Assembly: GCA_025041195.1 (NCBI GenBank)
Contig: JAKCFM010000001.1
Span: 2,046,001-2,110,000, forward strand
Origin: Halobacteriales archaeon YIM A00013
GTDB lineage: Archaea; Halobacteriota; Halobacteria; Halobacteriales; Haloarculaceae
Direction: 5' to 3'
DNA: 64,000 nucleotides
The first letter of the stretch is position 1, and each line of letters starts with the position of its first letter. Made by a program: the position numbers and the translations under genes. The notes below the pieces were generated by a model that saw nothing but the letters and a program-made list of their open reading frames with translations, was not told the DNA's origin and made no database searches. Positions 39,246 to 47,309 of this stretch are shown here, in pieces.

Positions 39246-40952
39246 ATGAAGGTACGGATCGATGCGGACGCCAGCGAGGAGGAAGCCAGGGCGACCGCGG
39301 CGGCACTTGCCAGGCACGCCGTCGAGGAAGTCGAGGTGTACGTTGGGGACGAATCGACCCCAGCCGTCGTTCACTCCGCAGACGAGGTTGGCACTGCGGT
39401 CCCGTCCGACGACGTCGGCCCGACGGACAGGGAGATCGAACTGCTCGAAGAGATTGCCCGAATCGAGGACGGTGGCCCAGAGAAGTACAAAGAGCGCCTC
39501 GATGAACAGGGAAAGCTGTTCGTTCGTGATCGACTCGATCTCTGGTTCGATGAACTGCTGTTCGAGGACGGGCGGTTCGCCGAATTCGACGCTGACGATC
39601 AGCTGCCGGCGGATGGACTCCTCACCGGCGGCGCCGAGTTTGAGGACAGGACCGTCCATTTCATGGCCAACGATTTTACCGTGAAAGCCGGCTCGATGGC
39701 CGGAAAGGGCGTCGAGAAGTTCCTTCGAATGCAACAACGGGCGCTCGAAACCGGTCGGCCGGTGTTGTATCTGATGGACTCCTCGGGTGGACGAATCGAC
39801 CAGCAGACTGGCTTTTTCGCCAATCGAGAGGGGATCGGCAAGTACTACTACAATCATTCGATGCTCTCCGGGCGCGTGCCACAGATCTGTGTGCTGTACG
39901 GCCCGTGTATTGCGGGCGCAGCGTACACGCCGGTGTTCGCGGATTTCACCATCATGGTCCGGGATATGTCTGCAATGGCGATCGCCAGCCCACGAATGGT
40001 GAAGATGGTGACAGGTGAAGAGATCGACATGCAGGAGCTCGGCGGCCCGGAGATCCACACCAGACAGTCCGGGAGTGCAGACCTGATCGCCGACGACGAA
40101 ACACACGCCCGTGAACTCGTTGCACAGCTCATCTCCTATCTGCCGGACAACTGCGAAGAGACACCGCCACAGGCTGATTCGGTCGCCCCATCGGTCTCAC
40201 CGTCGCAGCTTGATCGCGTCATTCCAACGGATCCGAACAAGGGGTACGACATGCACGACCTGCTCGACTGTGTCGTCGATGCCGACTCGGTCCTGGAGCT
40301 GAAACCGGAGTTCGGTCCGGAGATACTCACCGCGTTTGCAAGAATTGACGGGCGGCCAGTCGGTGTAGTGGCGAATCAGCCGGCCGCGCGCGCTGGTGCG
40401 ATCTTCCCCGATGCAGCCGAGAAGGCCGCCAGATTCATCTGGAAATGCGATGCGTTCGAGATTCCCCTGTTGTATCTGTGTGATACGCCAGGCTTTATGG
40501 CGGGCTCGGCCGTCGAAACCGAGGGCATTCTCGAAAAAGGAAAGAAGATGATCTACGCCACCTCCTCGGTGACAGTTCCAAAGCAGTGTGTGGTGGTGCG
40601 CAAGGCCTACGGCGCGGGAATTTACGCGATGTCCGGACCGGCGTACGGTCCCGAATCGACCATCGGGCTTCCATCGGGTGAGATCGGCATTATGGGGCCA
40701 GAGGCAGCCGTCAATGCGGTGTACGCCAACAAGCTCAATGCGATTGACGATCCGGATGAGCGGGCCAGACGAGAGCAGGAGCTGCGAGAAGCCTATCGCG
40801 AGGATATCGACATTCACCGGATGGCAAGCGAGATGGTGATTGACGAGATCGTTCCACCGTCGTCGCTTCGCAGTGAGCTCGCCAATCGGTTTGCGTTCTA
40901 CGAGACGGTCGATAAGGACATTCCGTCCAAAAAACACGGGACGGTCCTCTGA
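39246..40952 (+). CDS. Acyl-CoA carboxylase carboxyltransferase subunit (propionyl/acetyl-CoA)
   Basis: A 568-residue biotin-dependent carboxyltransferase beta chain of the PccB/AccD type. Crotonase-fold motifs: SPRMVKMVTGEEI in the first half, and in the second half VGVVANQPAARAGAIFPDAAEKAARFIWKCDAFEIPLLYLCDTPGFMAG, then AYGAGIYAMSGPAYGPESTIGLPSGEIGIMGPEAAV. An N-terminal stretch of about 60 residues (MKVRIDADASEEEARATAAALARH...) is not part of the usual core. A biotin carboxylase/BCCP gene is not in the window. It probably forms part of propionyl-CoA/acetyl-CoA carboxylation. Confidence 0.93.
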   Translation: MKVRIDADASEEEARATAAALARHAVEEVEVYVGDESTPAVVHSADEVGTAVPSDDVGPTDREIELLEEIARIEDGGPEKYKERLDEQGKLFVRDRLDLWFDELLFEDGRFAEFDADDQLPADGLLTGGAEFEDRTVHFMANDFTVKAGSMAGKGVEKFLRMQQRALETGRPVLYLMDSSGGRIDQQTGFFANREGIGKYYYNHSMLSGRVPQICVLYGPCIAGAAYTPVFADFTIMVRDMSAMAIASPRMVKMVTGEEIDMQELGGPEIHTRQSGSADLIADDETHARELVAQLISYLPDNCEETPPQADSVAPSVSPSQLDRVIPTDPNKGYDMHDLLDCVVDADSVLELKPEFGPEILTAFARIDGRPVGVVANQPAARAGAIFPDAAEKAARFIWKCDAFEIPLLYLCDTPGFMAGSAVETEGILEKGKKMIYATSSVTVPKQCVVVRKAYGAGIYAMSGPAYGPESTIGLPSGEIGIMGPEAAVNAVYANKLNAIDDPDERARREQELREAYREDIDIHRMASEMVIDEIVPPSSLRSELANRFAFYETVDKDIPSKKHGTVL

Positions 40953-41537
40953 TCAGTCGGCTTCGATCGCGACTCTGAGCTGTCGTACTTCCTCGGCAAT
41001 CGCGGTCCATTCCTCGATTGTTCCGGGAATCGCATCTTCTGTGTGGTCGATCCCATGGATCGATTCGATACGGTCCAGAATCTCACGTGGGTGTCGAATG
41101 TCCGAAAACGTCAGCGCGCCAGCGACGCCGGCGGTGTCGACTCTGATGGAGCCGTAGTTCAGCAGTCGGCCAATTCGGCCCTGGATGAGCGTGCTGTTCT
41201 GGATCATCGGATGGCTGATTCGATCCACTCGCGTGGAATACACACCGCGTTTGCTGTACACCGCTTTGTCGGTGATCACGAACTGGGTGTTGAGTAACAC
41301 CACGTAGCTCCAGAGCGGAATCGACAGCCCGAGGACGATTCCGACGGCTGGAATGAGCAGTGCTTCCTGTGGGATTGAAACGATATCCTGGAGGTAGATG
41401 TACAGGCCCAGCGAGCTCAGCGTTATGAGGACCGAACCAGCAATGGCGGGTCCGGTGATGCGCATGCGCCGTGGATGGCCGCGCCACTGGACGGTTTCGT
41501 TGTGCTGGTTGGGAAGAATGGTCTCAATGGTACTCAT
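40953..41537 (-). CDS. Membrane protein with bacterial PH domain (DUF304)
   Basis: A 194-residue protein with two membrane segments (about residues 30-50, 57-77) and a following PH_2 domain with TQFVITDKAVYSKRGVYSTRVDRISHPMIQNSTLIQGRIGRLLNYGSIRVDTAG, the family signature. Its start overlaps the upstream paralog by 4 bases. The pair resembles YdbS/YdbT, membrane proteins of unknown role. Confidence 0.85.
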   Translation of the reverse strand: MSTIETILPNQHNETVQWRGHPRRMRITGPAIAGSVLITLSSLGLYIYLQDIVSIPQEALLIPAVGIVLGLSIPLWSYVVLLNTQFVITDKAVYSKRGVYSTRVDRISHPMIQNSTLIQGRIGRLLNYGSIRVDTAGVAGALTFSDIRHPREILDRIESIHGIDHTEDAIPGTIEEWTAIAEEVRQLRVAIEAD

Positions 41538-42148
41538 GGCGATTCGTCGATCGTTTCGGTGTCGCCGTTTGATGGATCCGAAATCCCGATTGTCGGTTCC
41601 GTCTCCTCGCTCACAGCGTGCCGAATGGCCGTGAGCTCCGAGAGGATCTCTTCGAGCACGTCGTGTTTTTCCTGCGTTGAGTCGTCGCCACCGGTGTCGG
41701 TGCTCTGTTCGTTGATTATCGACTGAATCGTTCGGGGAGTGGCCACATTTCGAAAGAGCATCTCCACGCCGCCAGTGCCGGCTGTTGCAATCTCAACGGT
41801 TCCGTAGCCGAACTTCGATCCGATGAACGTCTGCTGGTAGGAGGTGTTCTGTACCTTATCAAACTCGATCCGTTTGACGTTGCGCGAGAAGACGCCCGTT
41901 TTCTTATACACGGCCTGGTTCGTTACCACGTAATGCGTGCGCGTGTGATCCAGATACGAGCTTATCACAAGCGGGATTCCAACGAGCAGTAAACAGAGCG
42001 GAAGCCCGACCGCAACCGATACGTAGAGACTCAAACGATGGGGCGTCTCGCCCCACAACAGTTCCTCATCGGTCTCGAGCGTCAACCACTCAAACCGATC
42101 TGCCGACGGTGTATCGCCCATATGAAACCCAACTTCGTTGAGGATCAT
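41534..42148 (-). CDS. Membrane protein with bacterial PH domain (DUF304), paralog
   Basis: A 204-residue paralog of the downstream gene, with two spans near residues 44-70 and a PH_2 domain THYVVTNQAVYKKTGVFSRNVKRIEFDKVQNTSYQQTFIGSKFGYGTVEIATAG, followed by an acidic Ser/Thr-rich tail. Its stop overlaps the next gene by 4 bases. Likely a two-subunit membrane complex. Confidence 0.85.
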   Translation of the reverse strand: MILNEVGFHMGDTPSADRFEWLTLETDEELLWGETPHRLSLYVSVAVGLPLCLLLVGIPLVISSYLDHTRTHYVVTNQAVYKKTGVFSRNVKRIEFDKVQNTSYQQTFIGSKFGYGTVEIATAGTGGVEMLFRNVATPRTIQSIINEQSTDTGGDDSTQEKHDVLEEILSELTAIRHAVSEETEPTIGISDPSNGDTETIDESP

Positions 42149-42289
42149 AACTATTGGGTGTTCGGTGAAATAAAATAGGTGGAGAAGGAGCCGAACTATG
42201 ATATCCCCGGAATATAATAGGTCGTTATCGGTGATATGGAAAAGATCTCACCGACTACGAATTCTCAGATTCTCGTTTGTGTTGCGTCC

Positions 42290-45200
42290 TCAGTCCTGCG
42301 CCGAAGGAGACACCGTCGTGATCGGTACTTTCACGACTGATTCATCGATAACGATCTGCTCTCCGAAACCATTATTTTGGGGATCTATGTTGGAGAGTCT
42401 GTACTCGTTCCCTGGGACGAGTTCTTTCAGGTGTGTACTTTGCCAGGCGACGAGCGGAATTGAAAAATCATCACAGAAGAACATGGCTTCGAACGGTCTG
42501 GGATCACCAAGTCCAAGATTGTTCCAGGTACCAACGGTGCCAGTAAGGTCCCATGTGTCGGAGCGTTCCTCCTCGAGATAATGATCAATATCAGACAAAT
42601 ACCGTGACGCGTTGCCGTGTTCAGTGACGATGTAAAGCTCGCGCTTCGCCCTGGTCATCGCCACGTAAAACAGCCGCCGTTCCTCCGCAAAGTGCGACGC
42701 CTGATTATCAATTACGGGGTCAAGTAATCTATTTTCCCTGTGGGGTTTCGGCAGCCCATTGTACGTTTGATCCCGCGCGTTCGTGAGAATTACCACCTCG
42801 GCCTCGGTGCCTTTCGATTTGTGGATCGTCTGCACTGTTACAGAATCGTCGTCGTTTCCGTATGGAATCGAATGTTCATCTAACGTGTCCCTGATGGCAT
42901 CCGTAAATGGGCTGGCATTGTCTGTTGGAGAAAGGACCATGACATCACCAGGATCGGTATCGGGCGCGGCGAGTGCTTGTTCTACCAGATCTACGACCGA
43001 ACTCGGTAATCGTCGGTCGTACACTCCGCTGAGGTTGCGAACTGTGGGTCTCGTGTCGACGTCGGAATGGGCTGTTACGGCCTTGGACGTCACGGTATCT
43101 TCGCTGTACTGCATTAACTCAGCACCAGCTTGCACGATCGCTGGTGGACACCGATAGTTAATTTCCAACTGGGTTTTCGCATTGTCGGGGAACTGATCGT
43201 CGAAATCAGTGAAAAATGATGGATCAGACCCACGAAAGCCATAGATGCTCTGCCAGTCGTCACCGACGGCAAACAGCCGTGTATCACTCGTTTTCCACAT
43301 GAACTGTGTGACAAATTCGATAATCATCTGGTTTGCATCCTGGAACTCATCGAGAAGAATGTGCTGGAACATAGATTCAAACCGCACTGGATCACGTTCT
43401 CCGGCTTCGATCGCAGATTCCAAAATTGCCGTAAAATCTGCAGGGCCCGCCATCGAATCTGCGTATTCGAGGAACGCTTCCAGTAGCCACGACCCAGCGG
43501 TGCAGAACGCCCCCTGGATCTCATCGGTGGGATCTACTCGATCACGAACATCCGCGGGCGACAGTGAAAATGTTCTCGCATTTTCGAGAAAGTCAGTGTA
43601 CTTATCGATGCAGTATTCGTGAGGCTCTTTCCCGTACCTACTCGCCTCGATATACTCCGCTCCAACGGTCAGAAACCGCTGGTGGGCTTGTTCAAACTGC
43701 TCGATTGTGTCTTTGTGATTCTCACAGAGCGAAGGATCACCACGCATTATTCGCGACACGAACCGTTCGTGGGGCTCATCGAGATCGAATGACGACGTTT
43801 CGAACTCATCACCGACCAGATCGATTGCAAACTGGTGATAGGTGAAGATGTTTAGCCGCTGTTCATTTCTGATATTGATGGCGTCACTGATTCGATCACG
43901 CATCTCCGCAGCGGCGTCGTTCGTGAACGTAACGGCGACAATATCATCGAGGGGAACCCCCTTGCGGTGGAGATACAGGAATCGGTACGTGAGCGTCAGG
44001 GTTTTGCCTGTGCCAGCACTGGCGTCAACAAGATTGTAACGGTCATTTTTGACGACTGCCGCCTGTTGGCCCTCATTGAGCGGTCCGTGTTCAGTTTCGA
44101 ACAGTTCAGCGAATCGCTCCCGTTCTCGTTGAATGAACTGCTCGTTGTAATCACTGAGGATGTCAGCATGAGCGTTGTAGGTGGCTAACCGTTCGTTGGC
44201 CCACTCTTCGTTCTCTGGGGGAAGAATTGAAAGCTCCAGTTCTCGGTGAAGATCGCGAAGCTCCGCCCGGATACCTTCGCACTCGTCGGTGAGAAACGCC
44301 TCATCTGGGGAGGTCATATACTGCTGTCCGCGTTTGTATGGCTGGTATCTGCGATCGAACGTTTCCATTCGATTCGAGAGCGTGACTTCGTAGGACTGGA
44401 ACCGTTGAAGTTGCGTAACGTATGTAGTTGCATTTTCCAGTGCGTGTTTCGTCCTATAGAGCCATTTCTCCCTCTCGAATGGGAGATACTCCTCATCAAG
44501 CGCTTCCGAAAGCGCGGCGAAATCATCCATCGCTTCTTCGAGTTCGATTTGAGCCACCCCTAGCGCACAGCGTGGCTGTTCGCGTTCATATCGACCCGCA
44601 AGGACCCGCTCAACTGTCGATCCGTAGGCAGCTTCGAGCTGCTGGAGTCCCTCCCGACAGCGCTCATCCTGCTCGTCCATCTCGTCGTGAATCATCTCTA
44701 GATCCCGGAGATAACTCATCCGGAACAGCTTCGCAAACACCTGATCGAGGTGCGGAGGGGTTCGTTCGAGCAGCTGTTCGACGGCATTCGCGTCACTTCG
44801 GTGCGCTTCGAGTGCCTCACAGCTATGCGACTCTTCTTCACCGGGAAGTCCGCCACCGAATCGTTGGGTCGCCACAATTGAATCGTCAGTATCGGTTTTT
44901 CGGACGTAGACGTCCCAGAGATCCGTTGGCCCCGGATCGTCATCCGGGATTTGTTCTGCGGCGAGCGTTCGCCAGCGCTTGAACGGCTTTTTCCCCCCTG
45001 CTGCCATGTGATCGAAATGTTCCTGAAACAGCTGTCTCACAGCCGATTCGTCGGCCTTCGTCTGCGATTGGGCCTCAATCGAGAACCGACAGTCATCATT
45101 CGGACAGGCCAACGCGCGGACGTGCTTGTCGGTCCCTGTTTTTTCGGTTCCGTAGATGTTCTCTCGAAGTTCGCTCGTCTTCTCGTAGGTGCGATCGTCA

Positions 45201-45688
45201 GCACCAATCGGGGTGTTCGGTCGATCGAGAGCCCGCTGTGTGATGGTTCGCTCGGATAGCCCAACCTGACAGAACGGACAGAGTCGTTCGGGTGTGGTAA
45301 CACGATCTGTGGTTGTGTAGCTCGCTTTCCACTGACAATCTCCGTGTTTGAGAATCCCAGTAACGATTGGCTTCTCGTCAGGGAGCAATCTGGCTTTCCA
45401 CGCTTTGAACGTGGCGAATGCTTTCACCCAGAAATGATCAACGGTATGCCATATGTAGGCCACAAGTCCGCCGAAAATCACGACAGTTCCGAAGAAAACC
45501 CGCGGATCTGTGAGTAATCCGAACACATCAATCACCAGTGATATGGCCGGTGCAATCGCAAGTATCCGTCCATACGTTTCTAGAGCACTCCAGATCAATC
45601 CGATAACGACAATTATTGCGAATACGCTAGTAGTTCGGACACGTCGAATGCGACCGATAAGTCCTGAAATTTTCACATACAGTTGCAC
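42290..45688 (-). CDS. Large membrane-anchored UvrD/Rep-like superfamily 1 helicase
   Basis: A 1132-residue protein. Residues 1-85 contain two or three hydrophobic segments (about 20-40, 43-60, 64-80), so it is anchored in the membrane. Residues 137-200 hold a zinc-binding set (CPFC 137-140, CPNDDC 195-200). The ~300-540 region is helical. The helicase core has Walker A ASAGTGKT (556-563), GD.QSIYGFRGS, DEFQD (780-784), QTIHKSKG (953-960) and motif VI RRLFYVAMTRAKR (1004-1016). Such SF1A enzymes unwind DNA 3'-5'. The domain order suggests membrane-linked DNA processing or defence. No nuclease domain is recognised. It stands alone. Confidence 0.88.
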   Translation of the reverse strand: MQLYVKISGLIGRIRRVRTTSVFAIIVVIGLIWSALETYGRILAIAPAISLVIDVFGLLTDPRVFFGTVVIFGGLVAYIWHTVDHFWVKAFATFKAWKARLLPDEKPIVTGILKHGDCQWKASYTTTDRVTTPERLCPFCQVGLSERTITQRALDRPNTPIGADDRTYEKTSELRENIYGTEKTGTDKHVRALACPNDDCRFSIEAQSQTKADESAVRQLFQEHFDHMAAGGKKPFKRWRTLAAEQIPDDDPGPTDLWDVYVRKTDTDDSIVATQRFGGGLPGEEESHSCEALEAHRSDANAVEQLLERTPPHLDQVFAKLFRMSYLRDLEMIHDEMDEQDERCREGLQQLEAAYGSTVERVLAGRYEREQPRCALGVAQIELEEAMDDFAALSEALDEEYLPFEREKWLYRTKHALENATTYVTQLQRFQSYEVTLSNRMETFDRRYQPYKRGQQYMTSPDEAFLTDECEGIRAELRDLHRELELSILPPENEEWANERLATYNAHADILSDYNEQFIQRERERFAELFETEHGPLNEGQQAAVVKNDRYNLVDASAGTGKTLTLTYRFLYLHRKGVPLDDIVAVTFTNDAAAEMRDRISDAINIRNEQRLNIFTYHQFAIDLVGDEFETSSFDLDEPHERFVSRIMRGDPSLCENHKDTIEQFEQAHQRFLTVGAEYIEASRYGKEPHEYCIDKYTDFLENARTFSLSPADVRDRVDPTDEIQGAFCTAGSWLLEAFLEYADSMAGPADFTAILESAIEAGERDPVRFESMFQHILLDEFQDANQMIIEFVTQFMWKTSDTRLFAVGDDWQSIYGFRGSDPSFFTDFDDQFPDNAKTQLEINYRCPPAIVQAGAELMQYSEDTVTSKAVTAHSDVDTRPTVRNLSGVYDRRLPSSVVDLVEQALAAPDTDPGDVMVLSPTDNASPFTDAIRDTLDEHSIPYGNDDDSVTVQTIHKSKGTEAEVVILTNARDQTYNGLPKPHRENRLLDPVIDNQASHFAEERRLFYVAMTRAKRELYIVTEHGNASRYLSDIDHYLEEERSDTWDLTGTVGTWNNLGLGDPRPFEAMFFCDDFSIPLVAWQSTHLKELVPGNEYRLSNIDPQNNGFGEQIVIDESVVKVPITTVSPSAQD

Positions 45689-45724
45689 ACAACAGTTCGT
45701 ATTATATGTTGCTGATCGATGTCT

Positions 45725-46189
45725 TTAATTTTCATCTGGATGTTTCAGTGACAGCGCAGTCCGGTCGAACTCACAGACGAGCGTTTCCTCCGCACCGTTA
45801 ACGGTGAACGCCTCGACGTGCATGGTGACGATTCCGCGTTCGCCATCGGAGGTTTCTCGCTTGTCGGTGACGGTCGATTGTGCTCGGATCGTATCGCCAA
45901 CGAAGACGGGATTCGGGTGTTCGACGTCGTCGTAGGAGAGATTCGCGACGATCGTTCCGTCGGTTGTGTCACCGATTGTGAGTCCAACGGCAAGCGACAT
46001 CGTGTAGAGGCCGTTCACCAGCCGGCGTTCGAACTGCGAATCTGCAGCGAACTCGGCATCCAGATGGAGCGGCTGCTGGTTCATCGTCATGTCGCAGAAC
46101 GTCTGGTTGTCCGCCTCGCTTATTGTCCGGCGTTTTTCGTGGTCGATCGTTTCGCCCACTTCGAATGCCTCGTAGTAGCGTCCCGTCAT
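45725..46189 (-). CDS. MaoC-like acyl-CoA hydratase/dehydratase
   Basis: A 154-residue hot-dog-fold protein of the MaoC type. FEVGETIDHEKRRTISEADNQTFCDMTMNQQPLHLDAEFA holds the hydratase signature region (D-x4-H analog at NQQPLHLD), and GLTIGDTTDGTIVANLSYDDVEHPNPVFVGDTIRAQSTVTDKRE is typical of this group. The ATG at 46189 is preferred because conservation begins with MTGRYYEAFEVGE; the in-frame 34 codons upstream look non-coding. It probably hydrates an enoyl-CoA, substrate unknown. The divergent neighbour at 46.27 kb shares its promoter region. Confidence 0.85.
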   Translation of the reverse strand: MTGRYYEAFEVGETIDHEKRRTISEADNQTFCDMTMNQQPLHLDAEFAADSQFERRLVNGLYTMSLAVGLTIGDTTDGTIVANLSYDDVEHPNPVFVGDTIRAQSTVTDKRETSDGERGIVTMHVEAFTVNGAEETLVCEFDRTALSLKHPDEN

Positions 46190-46272
46190 GCGTTGATCGA
46201 GCGGCCACAGCCAGTAATAGCACTCGGATTTCGAGAATGGATTCATTGGCACGGAGCGACTAGAAGGGGACC

Positions 46273-46449
46273 ATGTGGCAACGATCCTCATCCAGCCGAT
46301 TCATGAAATACGTCTATCTGTTCGCTCTAGGGAGCGTTCTCCCCGGCTTTGCGGGCTCGTTGCTCAACGCACCGTCGTTCGATGCAGCACTCGAACTGCT
46401 CAAAACGTTCCTCATTTTTGTGCTCGTGCTGGCACTCCGATGTCGGTGA
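46273..46449 (+). CDS. Possible small membrane protein
   Basis: A 58-codon reading frame (48 codons if it starts at the internal ATG 46303) encoding a Phe/Leu-rich hydrophobic peptide: MKYVYLFALGSVLPGFAGS, a short acidic loop, then LLKTFLIFVLVLALRC. Two membrane segments are predicted. It is divergent from the MaoC-like gene. Similar tiny membrane proteins are common in archaea but this one has no recognised relative, so confidence is limited. Confidence 0.4.
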   Translation: MWQRSSSSRFMKYVYLFALGSVLPGFAGSLLNAPSFDAALELLKTFLIFVLVLALRCR

Positions 46450-46521
46450 GGAGATTCTGTTACTGAATCAGTCTTTCACAATTATTCCTAATTAACTTTA
46501 TAACCGATCGGGAAGGCATAG

Positions 46522-46616
46522 CAACACGAGAGCACAGGTGCGCCGCGAGGGCGTTGCGCGTTCGTGTTGAATGCGCCGGGTGGTTAGGACACCCGACGCT
46601 GGGCTCTCGTCAAGGA
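46522..46616 (+). promoter_or_regulatory. Structured leader RNA with two mutually exclusive stems
   Basis: A TATA-like box (ACTTTATAA, near 46496-46503) should start the RNA at about 46522. Stem A: CAACACGA (46522-46529) pairs with TCGTGTTG (46562-46569). Stem B: ACGAGAGC (46526-46533) pairs with GCTCTCGT (46603-46610). They share the ACGA segment, so only one can form. Inside A is a hairpin (46540-46559, GCGCCGC/GCG..GCGC), and between the two lies hairpin CGGGTG/CACCCG (46577-46595, with a further GCG/CGC extension). Stem B thus closes a three-way junction. The Shine-Dalgarno (AAGGAG, 46612-46616) immediately follows stem B. Haloarchaeal genes are usually leaderless, so this is unusual. Confidence 0.6.
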
Positions 46617-46623
46617 GATACCC

Positions 46624-46761
46624 ATGCAATGGGAGAACACACGCGACCGTAATTGTACCGGCTCACTAAACTACTACAGTCACAGCTGTGTCGTCTGTCG
46701 TCGCCAGCTCAGCGGGCATCGCGATCACCATCTGTGCTGTCCACTGTGGGGTCGCCGATGA
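46624..46761 (+). CDS. 45-residue Cys-rich putative zinc protein (micro-protein)
   Basis: A 45-residue protein with a Shine-Dalgarno (AAGGAG, ending 7 bases before the ATG). It has Cys at 11, CVVC at 22-25 and CC at 38-39, and His at 20, 32, 35 and 36, so metal binding is likely. Its stop overlaps the ATG of the next gene by 4 bases (ATGA), so the two are translated together. No relative is recognised. It follows the structured leader. Confidence 0.6.
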   Translation: MQWENTRDRNCTGSLNYYSHSCVVCRRQLSGHRDHHLCCPLWGRR

Positions 46762-47294
46762 CGCTGCCGCTGTTTCTCTTTCGTGACGAGGATCGCAACT
46801 GTGTGAACCTCTCAACGGTCGATTCCCGGAGTGAGCTCTCCGAAGCTGAGCTCTATCACGTGGTGGATATCGGTCAGGGAACGTGGTGCAGGCCATGCCA
46901 GTCGACTGGCTGTCCGCACGCCACGCGGATCGAACAAATTCTCACGATGGCCGATCTCGCGAGCGAACGAACCGCCTTCGAACATCTCCCCGGTATCGAG
47001 CGGATCACGCGCTATCGCGCAACGGGAGAAACCGTCGTCGCAGCAACGTTCGATACCGGCGCAAAAGTCAGATATCACGAAACGAGAGCGGGCGAAATCC
47101 ATCAGCTCACGTTCCCCGCGTCGGATCCGAAATCACCGCTCGAACGAATCGACCGCCCTGGCTGTGCGAGTGCGGCGGAAGGACTGATCGACCTGCTCGA
47201 TTCGTACGGGCGCTATCGCAGTCTCGGCTGTCCGACCGGCCTCGAAGATCAACACCCCGCCGTTGGGCGGATCATCATCGAAAACGAGGGGTAG
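46758..47294 (+). CDS. Cys-containing protein of unknown function, coupled to micro-protein
   Basis: A 178-residue soluble protein starting MTLPLFLFRDEDRNC. A CRPC-QSTGC cluster at about residues 44-52 (WCRPCQSTGCPHA) could bind metal or FeS. The remainder is a mixed alpha-beta region with TRYRATGETVVAATFDTGAKVRYHE and CASAAEGLIDLLDSYGRYRSLGCPTGLED. The ATG at 46758 is preferred because it overlaps the micro-protein stop; an in-frame upstream ATG at 46653 has no Shine-Dalgarno and lies in the micro-protein. Function unknown. Confidence 0.65.
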   Translation: MTLPLFLFRDEDRNCVNLSTVDSRSELSEAELYHVVDIGQGTWCRPCQSTGCPHATRIEQILTMADLASERTAFEHLPGIERITRYRATGETVVAATFDTGAKVRYHETRAGEIHQLTFPASDPKSPLERIDRPGCASAAEGLIDLLDSYGRYRSLGCPTGLEDQHPAVGRIIIENEG

Positions 47295-47309
47295 TGAACC
47301 GACAACAGC

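Noticed and set aside
46570-46600. tRNA-like segment GGGTGGTTAGGACACCC
   Set aside because: It resembles a D-arm, but no anticodon or T-arm follows, so it is treated as a leader hairpin.
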